IMG/VR virus record: IMGVR_UViG_3300034284_001002
Span: 27,445 to 91,444 of that record
Source of the DNA: a virus
Length of the DNA stretch: 64,000 nucleotides
Direction: 5' to 3' (one strand)
Position 1 is the stretch's first letter. Every line of letters starts with the position of its first letter. Position numbers and translations under genes: made by a program. The notes below the pieces were generated by a model. It had not been told where the DNA came from, made no database searches, and saw nothing but the letters and a program-made list of their open reading frames with translations. Below, in pieces: positions 26,488-35,778 of the stretch.

Positions 26488-27504
26488 ATGTCCAATCTAT
26501 TTAAAAAAGCCGCAATCTTTACCGACATTCACTTTGGACTCAAGTCAAACAGCACCCTGCACAACGAAGACTGTTTGGCTTTTGTCAAGTGGGCCACTGC
26601 CAAAGCAAAAGAAGAAGGTTGCGAAACCTGTTTGTTCTTGGGCGACTGGCACAACAATCGATCAAGCCTAAACATTGTCACCCTAAACTACAGTTTGCAA
26701 GCACTGGAGCACATGAATGACAACTTTGAACGTGTTTATTTTATTCCTGGCAATCACGACCTGTACTATCGCGACAAACGAGATATACAAAGTGTGGAAT
26801 GGGCCAAGCATCTCCCCAATATTGAAATATGCAATGATTGGACCACCATTGGTGATGTGGTCATTGCTCCTTGGCTGTGTGGCGACGACCATAAACGTAT
26901 TCCAAAACTAACAGGCAAATACATGTTCGGGCACTTTGAACTGCCTGGATACATGATGAATGCCATGGTAGAGATGCCAGATCACGGAGAGATCCGCAGA
27001 GAAGACTTCAACAACTTTGAACATGTGTTTACCGGACACTTTCACAAACGTCAGACCAAAAAGAACATTACCTACATTGGCAACTGCTTTCCACACAACT
27101 ATGCTGATGCCGGAGACGACGAACGTGGCATGACAGTGTTAGAGTGGGGACAGGATCCTGTGTATCATGCTTGGCCTGCGCAGCCACGCTATCGTGTGCT
27201 AGGCCTGAGCTCGGTTATCGACAATGCTGCCATTGTGCTAGCAAAAGACATGCATGTTCGAGTGCAGTTAGACATTGAGATCAGTTATGAAGAAGCCAAC
27301 TTCATCAAAGAAACCTATATTAAAGAATATCAATTGAGAGAAATGGCTCTAATCCCAAATAAAAATTCTGGTGTCGACACAGACATGGCACCTGGAGAAG
27401 TAAAGTTTGAATCTGTTGATCAAATTGTTACCGATCAACTTACAAATATTGAGAGTGAATTTTACGATCCAAAATTGTTGTTAAAGATCTATCAAAATCT
27501 ATGA
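26488..27504 (+). CDS. gp47: Recombination endonuclease subunit gp47 (SbcD/Mre11-like)
   Basis: I choose the ATG at 26,488 (MSNLFKKAAIFTDIHFGLKS); the longer frame relies on a TTG at 26,467. This gives 338 aa, equal to T4 gp47 (339 aa). Metallophosphoesterase motifs are in order: D-I-H (residues 13-15), GDWH, PGNHD, then GHFH near residue 190. With gp46 it forms the Mre11-Rad50-type nuclease that resects DNA ends for recombination-dependent replication. It overlaps the next gene by ATGA. Two small genes separate it from gp46. Confidence 0.93.
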   Translation: MSNLFKKAAIFTDIHFGLKSNSTLHNEDCLAFVKWATAKAKEEGCETCLFLGDWHNNRSSLNIVTLNYSLQALEHMNDNFERVYFIPGNHDLYYRDKRDIQSVEWAKHLPNIEICNDWTTIGDVVIAPWLCGDDHKRIPKLTGKYMFGHFELPGYMMNAMVEMPDHGEIRREDFNNFEHVFTGHFHKRQTKKNITYIGNCFPHNYADAGDDERGMTVLEWGQDPVYHAWPAQPRYRVLGLSSVIDNAAIVLAKDMHVRVQLDIEISYEEANFIKETYIKEYQLREMALIPNKNSGVDTDMAPGEVKFESVDQIVTDQLTNIESEFYDPKLLLKIYQNL

Positions 27505-28301
27505 TCTATTGTGTTTGGTATCCTAGCGGAGGATTTGGTCACTTTGTTAATGCAGTGTTAACATTGCATGGCAACAACTTTATGAGACCAAAAAAATCAT
27601 TGGGATTTTCTTCAACTGGCGATAGTCATAGTCTAGATCTAATTGCTCCTAAATATACCAAGGATTGTTGGCCCGGAGGAATAGAATTCCTTGATGATAA
27701 AAATTACTGTGTTCTAGTTGACAACGGAATTGATAATGAATCAGATCTGTTTAAATCTGAGTTTCCGGGTGCAGTCACTATCAAAATTTGTTATTGTAAA
27801 TACAGTTGGCCAGTGGTTGCTCGTACCATGATTGAAAAAGCCATGAGGAGTAGCATTAAAAAACAGTTGCCCATTGATGGGTGGAACACTGACGAGCCAT
27901 GGGCACATCGAGAAAAATATTTTTTATATCTGCGTGATCATCCACTACGATCTGCATGGCGCGAATCAGATGAAAATTCTCTTGATGTAGCAGAATTATA
28001 TGTTGACTACGAAGAATGCCATACTATATTAAACTCTATTGTAAAAACAGGCGATTTTCATAATTTGTGGGCAGAGTGGCGCAAGGCAAATGCCAAATAC
28101 ATTGATCCCGTGGTAACTGCAAATACAGTACTATCTTACGTGTTGGCTAAACAATCCAAAGATCTAACAGATATTACAGATATCTGGACTCAAGCCGTAG
28201 TATATTACTACATTTGGTTAAAGTACAACATTGAAATACCACACAACGATTTTGCTGACTTTTTTACCAATACAGACCAAATTCAGAATATAATTGCATG
28301 A
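27501..28301 (+). CDS. Hypothetical protein between gp47 and gp46
   Basis: The product is 266 aa, started by ATGA overlap with gp47 and ended by ATGA overlap with the next gene. I do not recognise it with confidence. The N-terminus MIYCVWYPSGGFGHFVNAVL has a glycine-rich turn after a beta strand, distantly like the phosphosulphate-binding loop of sulfotransferases or a sugar/nucleotide-binding loop. The middle has a VTIKICYCKYSWPVVARTMI segment, and the C-terminus is helical with many Trp and Tyr. Position between the two subunits of one nuclease suggests it moves and is expressed with them, but need not share their function. Confidence 0.8.
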   Translation: MIYCVWYPSGGFGHFVNAVLTLHGNNFMRPKKSLGFSSTGDSHSLDLIAPKYTKDCWPGGIEFLDDKNYCVLVDNGIDNESDLFKSEFPGAVTIKICYCKYSWPVVARTMIEKAMRSSIKKQLPIDGWNTDEPWAHREKYFLYLRDHPLRSAWRESDENSLDVAELYVDYEECHTILNSIVKTGDFHNLWAEWRKANAKYIDPVVTANTVLSYVLAKQSKDLTDITDIWTQAVVYYYIWLKYNIEIPHNDFADFFTNTDQIQNIIA

Positions 28302-29050
28302 GATTATTGACATTAGCAGATGGGTATGGGGATAGTATTGCTGTTCCTGGCTGGTATCCAAAATATTGGAAATGGCCCGAAATCATCAAGTTGATGACCA
28401 AGGAACTAGAGCTCAACAACTACAGCAGATATGGTGCCGGAAACGAGTTTATTGTTAATCAACTAAAGCAAAATATCAATTCTGCCGATGTGGTAATAAT
28501 ACAATGGGCTCAGCCAAATAGATTAGATTTAGTTCTTGCTCATAACAATCCAGTATTCTGGAACGACGTTATTGCCAGTGATCCTATGTATAAAGATAAT
28601 GTAGTCAGTTGCGGTAAATATAAGTTCTGGATCAGTAGTGCATCCACTACCGATGAGGTACAGAAATATCATCATCAATATATTTCGGTTGATCAACACC
28701 AACTAAGGTCGCAACATTATGTTGAGTATGCTAAACTACTACTTGAACAGCACAGCATTGATTATCGATTTATGCTTGTCGACAATAGCGAATATCTTGA
28801 AATTGATGCAAATTGGATTTGTCACGAGCCGTTAAAGGGCATGAGTGACTTTAAACGTAAAAGTAAATATTCTGATTTAGATTTAGGTATTGTACAACCT
28901 ACGCCGTTGGTAGCGTTTGATTTTATCAAACAGTATGTTATGCCCAGTATCGAGTTGACTTGGCGTAACAGTAGAGAAATTGATGCAGTAGAAAACATGC
29001 TGTATCGTCATTATCAAGAAGCAATAAAGACACGGAATGATAAAATTTAA
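28298..29050 (+). CDS. SGNH-hydrolase-like hypothetical protein
   Basis: The product is 250 aa. The layout follows an SGNH hydrolase: an N-terminal strand with LADGYGDS (GDS-like, residues 6-13), a glycine/Asn turn SRYGAGNEFIVNQL, then the strand ADVVIIQWAQPNRLDL, which parallels DYAIVEWTNTPRYEL in the clearer SGNH-like protein at 36,615-37,403. A canonical DxxH near the C-terminus is not obvious (DANWICH is the nearest), so activity is uncertain. It overlaps the previous gene by ATGA and gp46 by 14 bp. The function is unknown. Confidence 0.6.
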   Translation: MRLLTLADGYGDSIAVPGWYPKYWKWPEIIKLMTKELELNNYSRYGAGNEFIVNQLKQNINSADVVIIQWAQPNRLDLVLAHNNPVFWNDVIASDPMYKDNVVSCGKYKFWISSASTTDEVQKYHHQYISVDQHQLRSQHYVEYAKLLLEQHSIDYRFMLVDNSEYLEIDANWICHEPLKGMSDFKRKSKYSDLDLGIVQPTPLVAFDFIKQYVMPSIELTWRNSREIDAVENMLYRHYQEAIKTRNDKI

Positions 29051-31118
29051 AAATTTAACTGTTAAAAACTTTATGAGTGTGGGCAATGCCACACAAGGCA
29101 TTGGGTTTGATCGCAACGACCTTACCTTGGTGTTGGGAGAAAATCTAGACCTGGGCGGTGACGGATCACGCAATGGTACTGGCAAAACCACAATCATCAA
29201 TGCCTTGAGTTATGCCTTGTATGGCAACGCATTAAGTAATATTCGCAAGGACAATCTTGTAAACAAGACCAATGGCAAAGGCATGTTGGTCAGTTTAGAC
29301 TTTGTGGTCAACGGACAGGAGTACAAGATTGAACGTGGACGAAAACCAAATGTGTTGCGATTCTATGTCAACAATGAAGCACAAGTGGTCACCGACGAAG
29401 CGCAAGGCGACAGTCGAGAAACTCAAGATGCCATCGAACGTGTGATGAACATGAGTCACGACATGTTCAAACATGTGCTGGCATTGAATACCTATACCGA
29501 ACCGTTCTTGAGTTTAAAAGCCAATGACCAACGCAACATCATCGAGCAGTTGTTGGGTATTACCTTGCTTTCAGAACGTGCAGACGCTATCAAAGAACTC
29601 AACCGGCAGACCAAAGACAGCATCTCACAAGAAGAATTTCGTATCCGTGCTGAGCAAGAAGCCAACAAGCGCATTGAAGAACAGATTGAAAGTTTGAAAC
29701 GCAGGCAAGTGCTTTGGCAGAAAAAGTACGACAGTGATGTGGCATATCTAGTTGCCCAGTATGATGATCTAGCAAAAATTGACATTGAAGTGGAACTGCT
29801 GGCTCACAAAGATCTATCTGTGTGGACCACAAGGAAACAACAACAAGATGCGTATACTGCACTTGTTGGTCGACAAACTGCTTGGCGACAAAAACAACAC
29901 AAAGACATTGGCGAGTTGGAACTAACTTATAACAATCTCAGTCATATTGATATCACAGCAGAACTACAAGCACATGTGAACTTGGCCGCTTATACACAAC
30001 AAGCCAAGGACATTGTGGATCTTGAAAAACTGATTGCTAGGTGCGTTGCCGATGAGGCAAAAGAACAAAAAGCCGTTGATAAACTCAAAATTGAAATTGA
30101 AGAACTAAAAAATCACAAGTGTTATGCATGTGGTCAAGACTTCCACGACGCCACGCACGAAACGGTGTTGGCAACAAAAGAGAAAGCCCTACAAGAAGCC
30201 GCACTGCAGGCTTTGAGTACTAATAGTCAATGGATGGAAAATACAGATGCATTGCAAGCACTGGGTGTGTTGGGCACTAAACCTACCACACACTACCAAA
30301 CAGAAACAGAAGCTATTCGTCACTCAAGTGAACTAGAAAACATTCAGCACAAGATTGATGCAAAACATGCGGAAATAGATCCTTATGCCGAACAACTGGC
30401 AGAGCACACACCGGTAGAAGTTGGCACACAACCTATCACACACTACGATACAGAAGCACAGGCTGTTGATCACCGCAGTCGTATGAACACGTTACTGACA
30501 CAAATTGCTACCAAAGGCGAAGAACGGGATCCTTACACTGAACAGATTACAGAAATGCAACAACAAGCCCTGCAAACTGTCAGCTACGATACACTTAACG
30601 ATCTCACAAGACTACAAGAACATCAAGACTTCTTGCTCAAACTATTAACAAGTAAAGATAGTTTTGTACGCAAGAAGATTATTGATCAAAACTTGAGTTA
30701 TCTGAACGCACGACTCACACACTACTTGGATCGTATTGGGTTGCCACATACTGTGAAGTTCCAAAACGATTTGAGTGTGATGATTGAAGAACTGGGTCGT
30801 GAACTAGACTTTGATAACTTATCGCGTGGTGAACGTAACCGATTGATCCTATCAATGAGTTGGGCGTTCCGTGATGTATGGGAAAGTTTGTACTCACCAA
30901 TCAACTTGTTGTTCATTGACGAGCTGATTGACAACGGCCTAGACACACAAGGTGTGGAAAATGCCCTGGCATTGCTTAAGAAAATGAGCCGAGAACGTTG
31001 CAAGAGTATATGGCTGGTATCGCATAGAGACGAACTTGCTGGTCGTGTAGAGAACATTCTCAAAGTTGTTAAAGAAAACGGGTTTACCAGTTATAATACA
31101 GATGTTGAAACAGTTTGA
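29037..31118 (+). CDS. gp46: Recombination endonuclease subunit gp46 (SbcC/Rad50-like)
   Basis: The product is 693 aa (T4 gp46: 560). The Walker A is NGTGKTT at residues 46-52, the zinc hook CYAC at 362-365 sits between long coiled-coil arms, the ABC signature reads LSRGERNRL, and the Walker B is LLFIDEL with Asp628-Glu629, followed by a D-loop-like NGLDTQG. ATP-driven partner of gp47 in end resection. The arms are longer than in T4 and include a repeated-looking THYQTETEAI / THYDTEAQAV motif. The start overlaps the preceding gene by 14 bp, and the next gene begins inside its last 17 bp. Confidence 0.95.
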   Translation: MIKFKNLTVKNFMSVGNATQGIGFDRNDLTLVLGENLDLGGDGSRNGTGKTTIINALSYALYGNALSNIRKDNLVNKTNGKGMLVSLDFVVNGQEYKIERGRKPNVLRFYVNNEAQVVTDEAQGDSRETQDAIERVMNMSHDMFKHVLALNTYTEPFLSLKANDQRNIIEQLLGITLLSERADAIKELNRQTKDSISQEEFRIRAEQEANKRIEEQIESLKRRQVLWQKKYDSDVAYLVAQYDDLAKIDIEVELLAHKDLSVWTTRKQQQDAYTALVGRQTAWRQKQHKDIGELELTYNNLSHIDITAELQAHVNLAAYTQQAKDIVDLEKLIARCVADEAKEQKAVDKLKIEIEELKNHKCYACGQDFHDATHETVLATKEKALQEAALQALSTNSQWMENTDALQALGVLGTKPTTHYQTETEAIRHSSELENIQHKIDAKHAEIDPYAEQLAEHTPVEVGTQPITHYDTEAQAVDHRSRMNTLLTQIATKGEERDPYTEQITEMQQQALQTVSYDTLNDLTRLQEHQDFLLKLLTSKDSFVRKKIIDQNLSYLNARLTHYLDRIGLPHTVKFQNDLSVMIEELGRELDFDNLSRGERNRLILSMSWAFRDVWESLYSPINLLFIDELIDNGLDTQGVENALALLKKMSRERCKSIWLVSHRDELAGRVENILKVVKENGFTSYNTDVETV

Positions 31119-32022
31119 TCTAGAACAAGTTCGTGTGTTGCACATTGAACCTACTACCGTGTGTAATGCCAGTTGCCCTCAATGCGGTCGCGAGAATTCT
31201 GCATTCTATCAGGATTCAATTCATCGTAGTGAGATTAGATTAGAAAACATACATCAATTATGGCCAGTTGAGCACATTCCTACATTGGAAAAAATGTTCA
31301 TGTGTGGCAACTTTGGTGAACCAGCAGCGGCACAAGATATTGTTGAAATTTACAAATATTTTAGACAGCACAACCCAACAATCGTATTAGGCATGAATAC
31401 CAATGGTAGTATTCGCACTCCTGCATGGTGGCGAGAACTAGCACAACTTTTTAATCAAACATATGACTATGTTGTTTTTAGTATAGATGGACTGGAAGAC
31501 ACTAATAATATCTACAGACGTAATACTCACTGGTCTAAAATTATAGAGAATGCACAGGCGTTTATTGACGCTGGTGGATCAGCGCACTGGGATATGTTAG
31601 TATACGAGCACAATCAGCATCAAGTAGACGCTGCTCAACATCTGGCCCAGAGCATGGGATTTAATTGGTTTAGAGCCAAAGTCAGTAAGCGATTCCAAAG
31701 TACTCCAGTTGAGTTTTTGAATCCACCAAACGGATATAACTTACCCAACGTTAGTACGTTAAATACACAGATTAGTTGCCATGCTCTCAATGAGCAGAGT
31801 GTTTACGTCGCAGCCGATGGTAGTTTATTGCCATGTTGTTGGTTTGGTGCTGAAGTGTTTACATTAGATAGTCAAGCAAAATACTTGCTCACCGATTGGA
31901 ATCAAAAATTAGTGCCAAGTTGGCACAAATCCCCGCATAGAATTTGTCGTTCAACATGTAGTCAAGACACAAACGGAACAAGTTTTAGCAAGCAATGGAA
32001 AATAGAAGAACAACTAAAATGA
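31102..32022 (+). CDS. Radical SAM/SPASM-type protein
   Basis: I start at the ATG at 31,102, inside the end of gp46; an upstream TTG at 31,066 is less likely. The product is 306 aa. The radical-SAM cluster motif is CNASCPQC (Cys21, 25, 28). A typical second strand MNTNGS follows, then the motif FSIDGLEDTNNIYRRN. The C-terminal part has extra Cys (ISCHAL, LLPCCWFGAE, ICRSTCSQ), as in SPASM/twitch auxiliary clusters. Such enzymes usually modify peptides or small molecules by radical chemistry with S-adenosylmethionine. It is a paralogue of the N-terminal domain of the protein at 34,041 (shared YRRNT, then E-HNQHQVD). Substrate is unknown. Confidence 0.88.
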   Translation: MLKQFDLEQVRVLHIEPTTVCNASCPQCGRENSAFYQDSIHRSEIRLENIHQLWPVEHIPTLEKMFMCGNFGEPAAAQDIVEIYKYFRQHNPTIVLGMNTNGSIRTPAWWRELAQLFNQTYDYVVFSIDGLEDTNNIYRRNTHWSKIIENAQAFIDAGGSAHWDMLVYEHNQHQVDAAQHLAQSMGFNWFRAKVSKRFQSTPVEFLNPPNGYNLPNVSTLNTQISCHALNEQSVYVAADGSLLPCCWFGAEVFTLDSQAKYLLTDWNQKLVPSWHKSPHRICRSTCSQDTNGTSFSKQWKIEEQLK

Positions 32023-33518
32023 TATATGATGTAATAATTCTAAGTGTCCCAAGGATCGCGCCGGTTCGTCCACAATCTGCGCCAGGCATTCTCAAATCTT
32101 TATGTAATCAAACTGGCAAAACTAGCCGTGTGTTGGATATCAACAAAGATTTTTTTATTAACTTTGTAAAAACTCACGGGCAAGCTGCTAAAGAAATTGA
32201 TGATTATTTTGTGTTGTTTGATAAAATATTATCGCCCGAGACTTCTATAGTTTATCAAACCTGGATTGACCAATGGGTCAATACCGTACTGAAACACCGC
32301 CCTACGGTATTGTGTATTAGCGTTTTCAGTTGGCAATGTCAGAGATTTGTTTCAGATTTGTTAAACAAAATACGTCCAGTGTATAATGGTACAATCATAG
32401 TAGGTGGGCAAGGATTAGTCAGAAGTCAAAATATGAGTTCGCATTGGGCCCCAGTTGCTACATATGCCGAATCTTTGCTGTCAGCAGGTCTAATTGACTA
32501 TTATCTCAAGGGTGAGACTGAAAATACGTTTCCGAAATTTTTAGCAGGTGAACGTAACCTTCCGGGTCTGAATAACTCAAGTCCAACGCCGCTAACGGAT
32601 GCAAACTTGATTCCGTTTGCAGACTATAGTGATTTAGACATCGAATCATATCAAAATGGATATCTCGGGGGAGTATTACCAATAGAAAGCTGCCGAGGTT
32701 GTGTACGGAGTTGTATTTTTTGTGAGATGAGTTCCGAGCACGGGTCCTACCGGGCACGACAGGGGTCTCTGCTAGGGCAGGAAATGATACATTACTACGA
32801 ACGTTACAAAGTACAACATTTTTATTTTCATGATGATTTAATCAACGGAGATTTACAAGACTTTGATGAATTTTTAGATACCATCCTCAAGTACTACAAA
32901 CAAAAAAATCTGCCAGATAGATATTTTTCGATCAGTGGGTATTGGATCATTAGGTCAATGCGGCAATTTGACGAAAACAAATTTCATAAGTTTTGGAGGG
33001 CAGGAGGAAATACCTTGGTCACTGGCGTAGAAACTGGCAGTGATAGATTACGTAAAAAAATGCGCAAGGGGTTTACCAATTTGGATTTAGAGTTCAATCT
33101 TGAACAACTGACCAAATACAAAATGAAGTTTTACTTTATGTTAATTTCTGGTCTGCCTGGAGAGACCCTGGAAGATTTTGACAATACATTAAACATGTTA
33201 ACCAAATGGCAACGTTTTGTAGCATCTGGTAGTATAATTGGAATTAACTTAGGCACCACTGCCACAATTGAGCCCGGAACTGAAATTTACAACAACTATG
33301 AGAAATACAATTTAGTAGGTCTTAAAGAACAACGTCCGCAAAGTATTAACTGGATGTGCACCGAAACACCTGAATTAGACTATAAAGAGCGTGTGCGCAG
33401 ACGAGTAATACTTCAAGAGCACGTGGTTAAACTAGGTTATCCTTTGTGGAAAGGGGATGATCATTTAAAAATTATCATCGACAAGTACAAAGAAAATATC
33501 GAAGTGTGGGAGGGATAA
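32019..33518 (+). CDS. B12-binding-type radical SAM protein
   Basis: The start is the ATG at 32,019 in an ATGA overlap with the preceding gene; the longer frame from 31,995 lies inside that gene. The product is 499 aa. The N-terminal 190 residues look like a cobalamin-binding Rossmann domain (VIILSVPRIAPVRPQSAPGI, PTVLCISVFSWQCQRFV, NGTIIVGGQGLV); the radical SAM motif is CVRSCIFC (Cys228, 232, 235) followed by the TIM-barrel (VQHFYFHDDLINGD, TLVTGVETGSDRLRKKMRKG, FYFMLISGLPGETLEDFDNT). This architecture is that of the MiaB/BchE-like B12-radical SAM group, which methylates or rearranges substrates. The canonical DxH-x-G B12 histidine is not evident. It ends in TAATG coupling with the next gene. 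Confidence 0.88.
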   Translation: MIYDVIILSVPRIAPVRPQSAPGILKSLCNQTGKTSRVLDINKDFFINFVKTHGQAAKEIDDYFVLFDKILSPETSIVYQTWIDQWVNTVLKHRPTVLCISVFSWQCQRFVSDLLNKIRPVYNGTIIVGGQGLVRSQNMSSHWAPVATYAESLLSAGLIDYYLKGETENTFPKFLAGERNLPGLNNSSPTPLTDANLIPFADYSDLDIESYQNGYLGGVLPIESCRGCVRSCIFCEMSSEHGSYRARQGSLLGQEMIHYYERYKVQHFYFHDDLINGDLQDFDEFLDTILKYYKQKNLPDRYFSISGYWIIRSMRQFDENKFHKFWRAGGNTLVTGVETGSDRLRKKMRKGFTNLDLEFNLEQLTKYKMKFYFMLISGLPGETLEDFDNTLNMLTKWQRFVASGSIIGINLGTTATIEPGTEIYNNYEKYNLVGLKEQRPQSINWMCTETPELDYKERVRRRVILQEHVVKLGYPLWKGDDHLKIIIDKYKENIEVWEG

Positions 33519-34048
33519 TGCAACTATCCATAGACTTTGATTACAACAATTTTTTTTCTATTCCAGACGTAAAAATTTTTGTAGATGATGTATGTTTACA
33601 TCAAGGCAACATAAATAAACATTTCAATTTTAATATCGATATCATAGACGGACCACATTGTCTTGCTATTCATCACTACAACAAAAAAACAGATTGGACC
33701 ACAGTAGATCAAGATCATCATGTGTTTATTAAAAAGATTTGTTTTGATCAAATTGATCTAGACCAAATTGATTATTGCAAACTTACACACTTGGGCAAGT
33801 TCTACCCCGAGTATGAATCCAGTTATCTTGCAAGTTGCCGTGTTCAAGGACTAGATCTTCCAGAATTTATTTGCCCCAATCATTATCTTGGACATAACGG
33901 CGTATGGAAGTTAAATTTTGAATCTCCGGAACTGTTATGGATTATAAAACAACAGAATCCCAGTGGCATGCATCTTGAAGACACGATGTTTTCCACAAGC
34001 GATCACGTGTTGCAAGAAATAAAAGATTTTTTTAAATTAAATGTTTGA
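33518..34048 (+). CDS. Hypothetical protein in the radical-SAM cassette
   Basis: The start is the ATG at 33,518, sharing a base with the preceding stop (TAATG); a GTG 12 nt upstream is less likely. The product is 176 aa. The sequence is beta-rich, acidic and aromatic (MQLSIDFDYNNFFSIPDVKI, HVFIKKICFDQIDLDQIDYC), with a C-terminal helix. An N-terminal half resembling a small beta-sandwich (binding module) is my reading of the strand pattern; I recognise no family. The position between two radical-SAM genes, coupled to both by overlaps, suggests it is a substrate, carrier or partner of these enzymes. Confidence 0.75.
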   Translation: MQLSIDFDYNNFFSIPDVKIFVDDVCLHQGNINKHFNFNIDIIDGPHCLAIHHYNKKTDWTTVDQDHHVFIKKICFDQIDLDQIDYCKLTHLGKFYPEYESSYLASCRVQGLDLPEFICPNHYLGHNGVWKLNFESPELLWIIKQQNPSGMHLEDTMFSTSDHVLQEIKDFFKLNV

Positions 34049-35747
34049 TTATAATTTAATAGACGAATATCAGATAGAGATTACAACATATTGTAATGCC
34101 GCTTGTCCTCAGTGCCCTCGCAACAACAACGGGTCAGGAGTTAACCCATATCTCACGCTGGAGCATCTTTCTAGATCAGTGATAGATACAGCGTTCCCAG
34201 AAGAACTGTGCAATAGATTACGTCAGGTATTCTTCTGTGGCAGTTATGGCGATCCTATCATGCATCCAGACTTCCTGGACATCTTGCGCAACTTCAGACA
34301 CAAGTGCCCTACGCTTTGGTTATACGTACACACCAATGGTGGAGCACACAATGCAGAATACTGGACTGAGATGGCCAAGATTGTTGGCGGTTACGGTCAA
34401 GTAGACTTTAACATCGACGGTCTTGCTGATACCAACCACTTGTATAGACGCAACACAGACTTTGACAAGATTATCAGCAATGCCACTGCATACATTAACG
34501 CAGGTGGACGTGCAGTATGGAACTACATCATATTTGAGCATAACCAGCATCAAGTTGATCAGGCGCGAGAGTTAAGCATCCAGCTGGGGTTCAAAGATTT
34601 TAAACATCGTGCCACTGGTAGGTTCTTGAATCACACCAGTATGGAAGAATTTTCTGAGTGGCCCGTACAAAATCGGCAAGGACAAACAGAGTATGTTATA
34701 AAACCCACTGCTCTGCCGCAGTACAAAAACAAAAGCATTAACATACTGCCAGATTTAAAAAAACAATACCCAGATATCAAAGAATATTTTGCCCGCACAG
34801 AAATTTGTTGTGACTCACTAAAAGGCAACAAAGTTGCTATCAATGCCGCAGGATTGGTATTGCCGTGCAACATGTTAAATCACAATCTAAGTGATGCCAG
34901 GTTCCGTGATCAATCGGTGCTGCCGTGCAGTAATGATTTGAGCACAGTGGATGGAAAGAATCAAGTTCAAGAATTTGTCAACCGCCACGGTGCTGACAAC
35001 TTAAACATACATCATCGTTCACTAGAACAAGTGTTTGCCAACTCTTTTTGGGTAGACCTTGTAAACAGTTGGAAGTATAATACATTTCCCGAACGACTGT
35101 TTGAGTGTGCAATGACCTGCGGCAAGCAGTTTCAAAAAGTATGGGATCAAACTAAAATGACAAAAACATTCTTAATCACTGGCGGCAATCGTGGACTAGG
35201 GCTACAATTGACACAGACCTTTGGCGGAACTAGTATTAGCCGTGCTCAAGGTTACGACATTACAAAGCATGCCAAAGAAATTGCAGAAATAAGTTTAGAC
35301 TTTGATGTGTTTGTTAATAATGCATTCGACGGTCCTCCACAAGAAGACTGGGCCAACTTTGCACAATCACAAATATACATGGCTGTGTATGATGCGTGGA
35401 AAACAGCAGGAAAAACTGGGCATATCATTAACATTGGCAGCACAGGCAGCAAAAGTGTTGTTGCTCCAGAACCTCGTTTTGAAACATATAGAATTAGCAA
35501 GGCAGCATTAGAACATGCAAGTCGTCAAGGCACACAGGCATTTAAACAAAACATTGTACCATTTAAAACAACACTTATTACATTGGATAGACTAGACACA
35601 GAACTTAGTCGTAGCCGTGCCAATTGGACCGGTAACGGCGTTAATTTAAACGACATCAGCAACTTTATACGCTACGCTACCGCAGTCAGTTCAAACACTG
35701 TGATAGAAGAGGCAACTTTTTACGTGAACTTTGATCATAAGGCATAA
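34041..35747 (+). CDS. Radical SAM - short-chain dehydrogenase fusion protein
   Basis: One frame of 568 aa. Residues 1-372 are a radical SAM/SPASM protein: CNAACPQC (Cys18, 22, 25), VHTNGG, FNIDGLADTNHLYRRN, then auxiliary Cys (EICCDSLKG, VLPCNMLNHN, FECAMTCGKQ). Residues 373-568 are an SDR: TGGNRGLG (380-387) for NAD(P), VFVNNAF, a Ser in NIGSTGS, and Tyr483-x3-Lys487. The junction contains an ATG (35,157, residue 373) in the context ACTAAAATGAC, the kind of stop-start overlap seen between neighbouring genes here, but in this phage the frames are continuous. Both domains keep their key residues. The fusion suggests oxidation and radical steps on one substrate. Confidence 0.88.
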   Translation: MFDYNLIDEYQIEITTYCNAACPQCPRNNNGSGVNPYLTLEHLSRSVIDTAFPEELCNRLRQVFFCGSYGDPIMHPDFLDILRNFRHKCPTLWLYVHTNGGAHNAEYWTEMAKIVGGYGQVDFNIDGLADTNHLYRRNTDFDKIISNATAYINAGGRAVWNYIIFEHNQHQVDQARELSIQLGFKDFKHRATGRFLNHTSMEEFSEWPVQNRQGQTEYVIKPTALPQYKNKSINILPDLKKQYPDIKEYFARTEICCDSLKGNKVAINAAGLVLPCNMLNHNLSDARFRDQSVLPCSNDLSTVDGKNQVQEFVNRHGADNLNIHHRSLEQVFANSFWVDLVNSWKYNTFPERLFECAMTCGKQFQKVWDQTKMTKTFLITGGNRGLGLQLTQTFGGTSISRAQGYDITKHAKEIAEISLDFDVFVNNAFDGPPQEDWANFAQSQIYMAVYDAWKTAGKTGHIINIGSTGSKSVVAPEPRFETYRISKAALEHASRQGTQAFKQNIVPFKTTLITLDRLDTELSRSRANWTGNGVNLNDISNFIRYATAVSSNTVIEEATFYVNFDHKA

Positions 35748-35778
35748 CTACAGAGCAAGGATAAATCGCATACAACAC

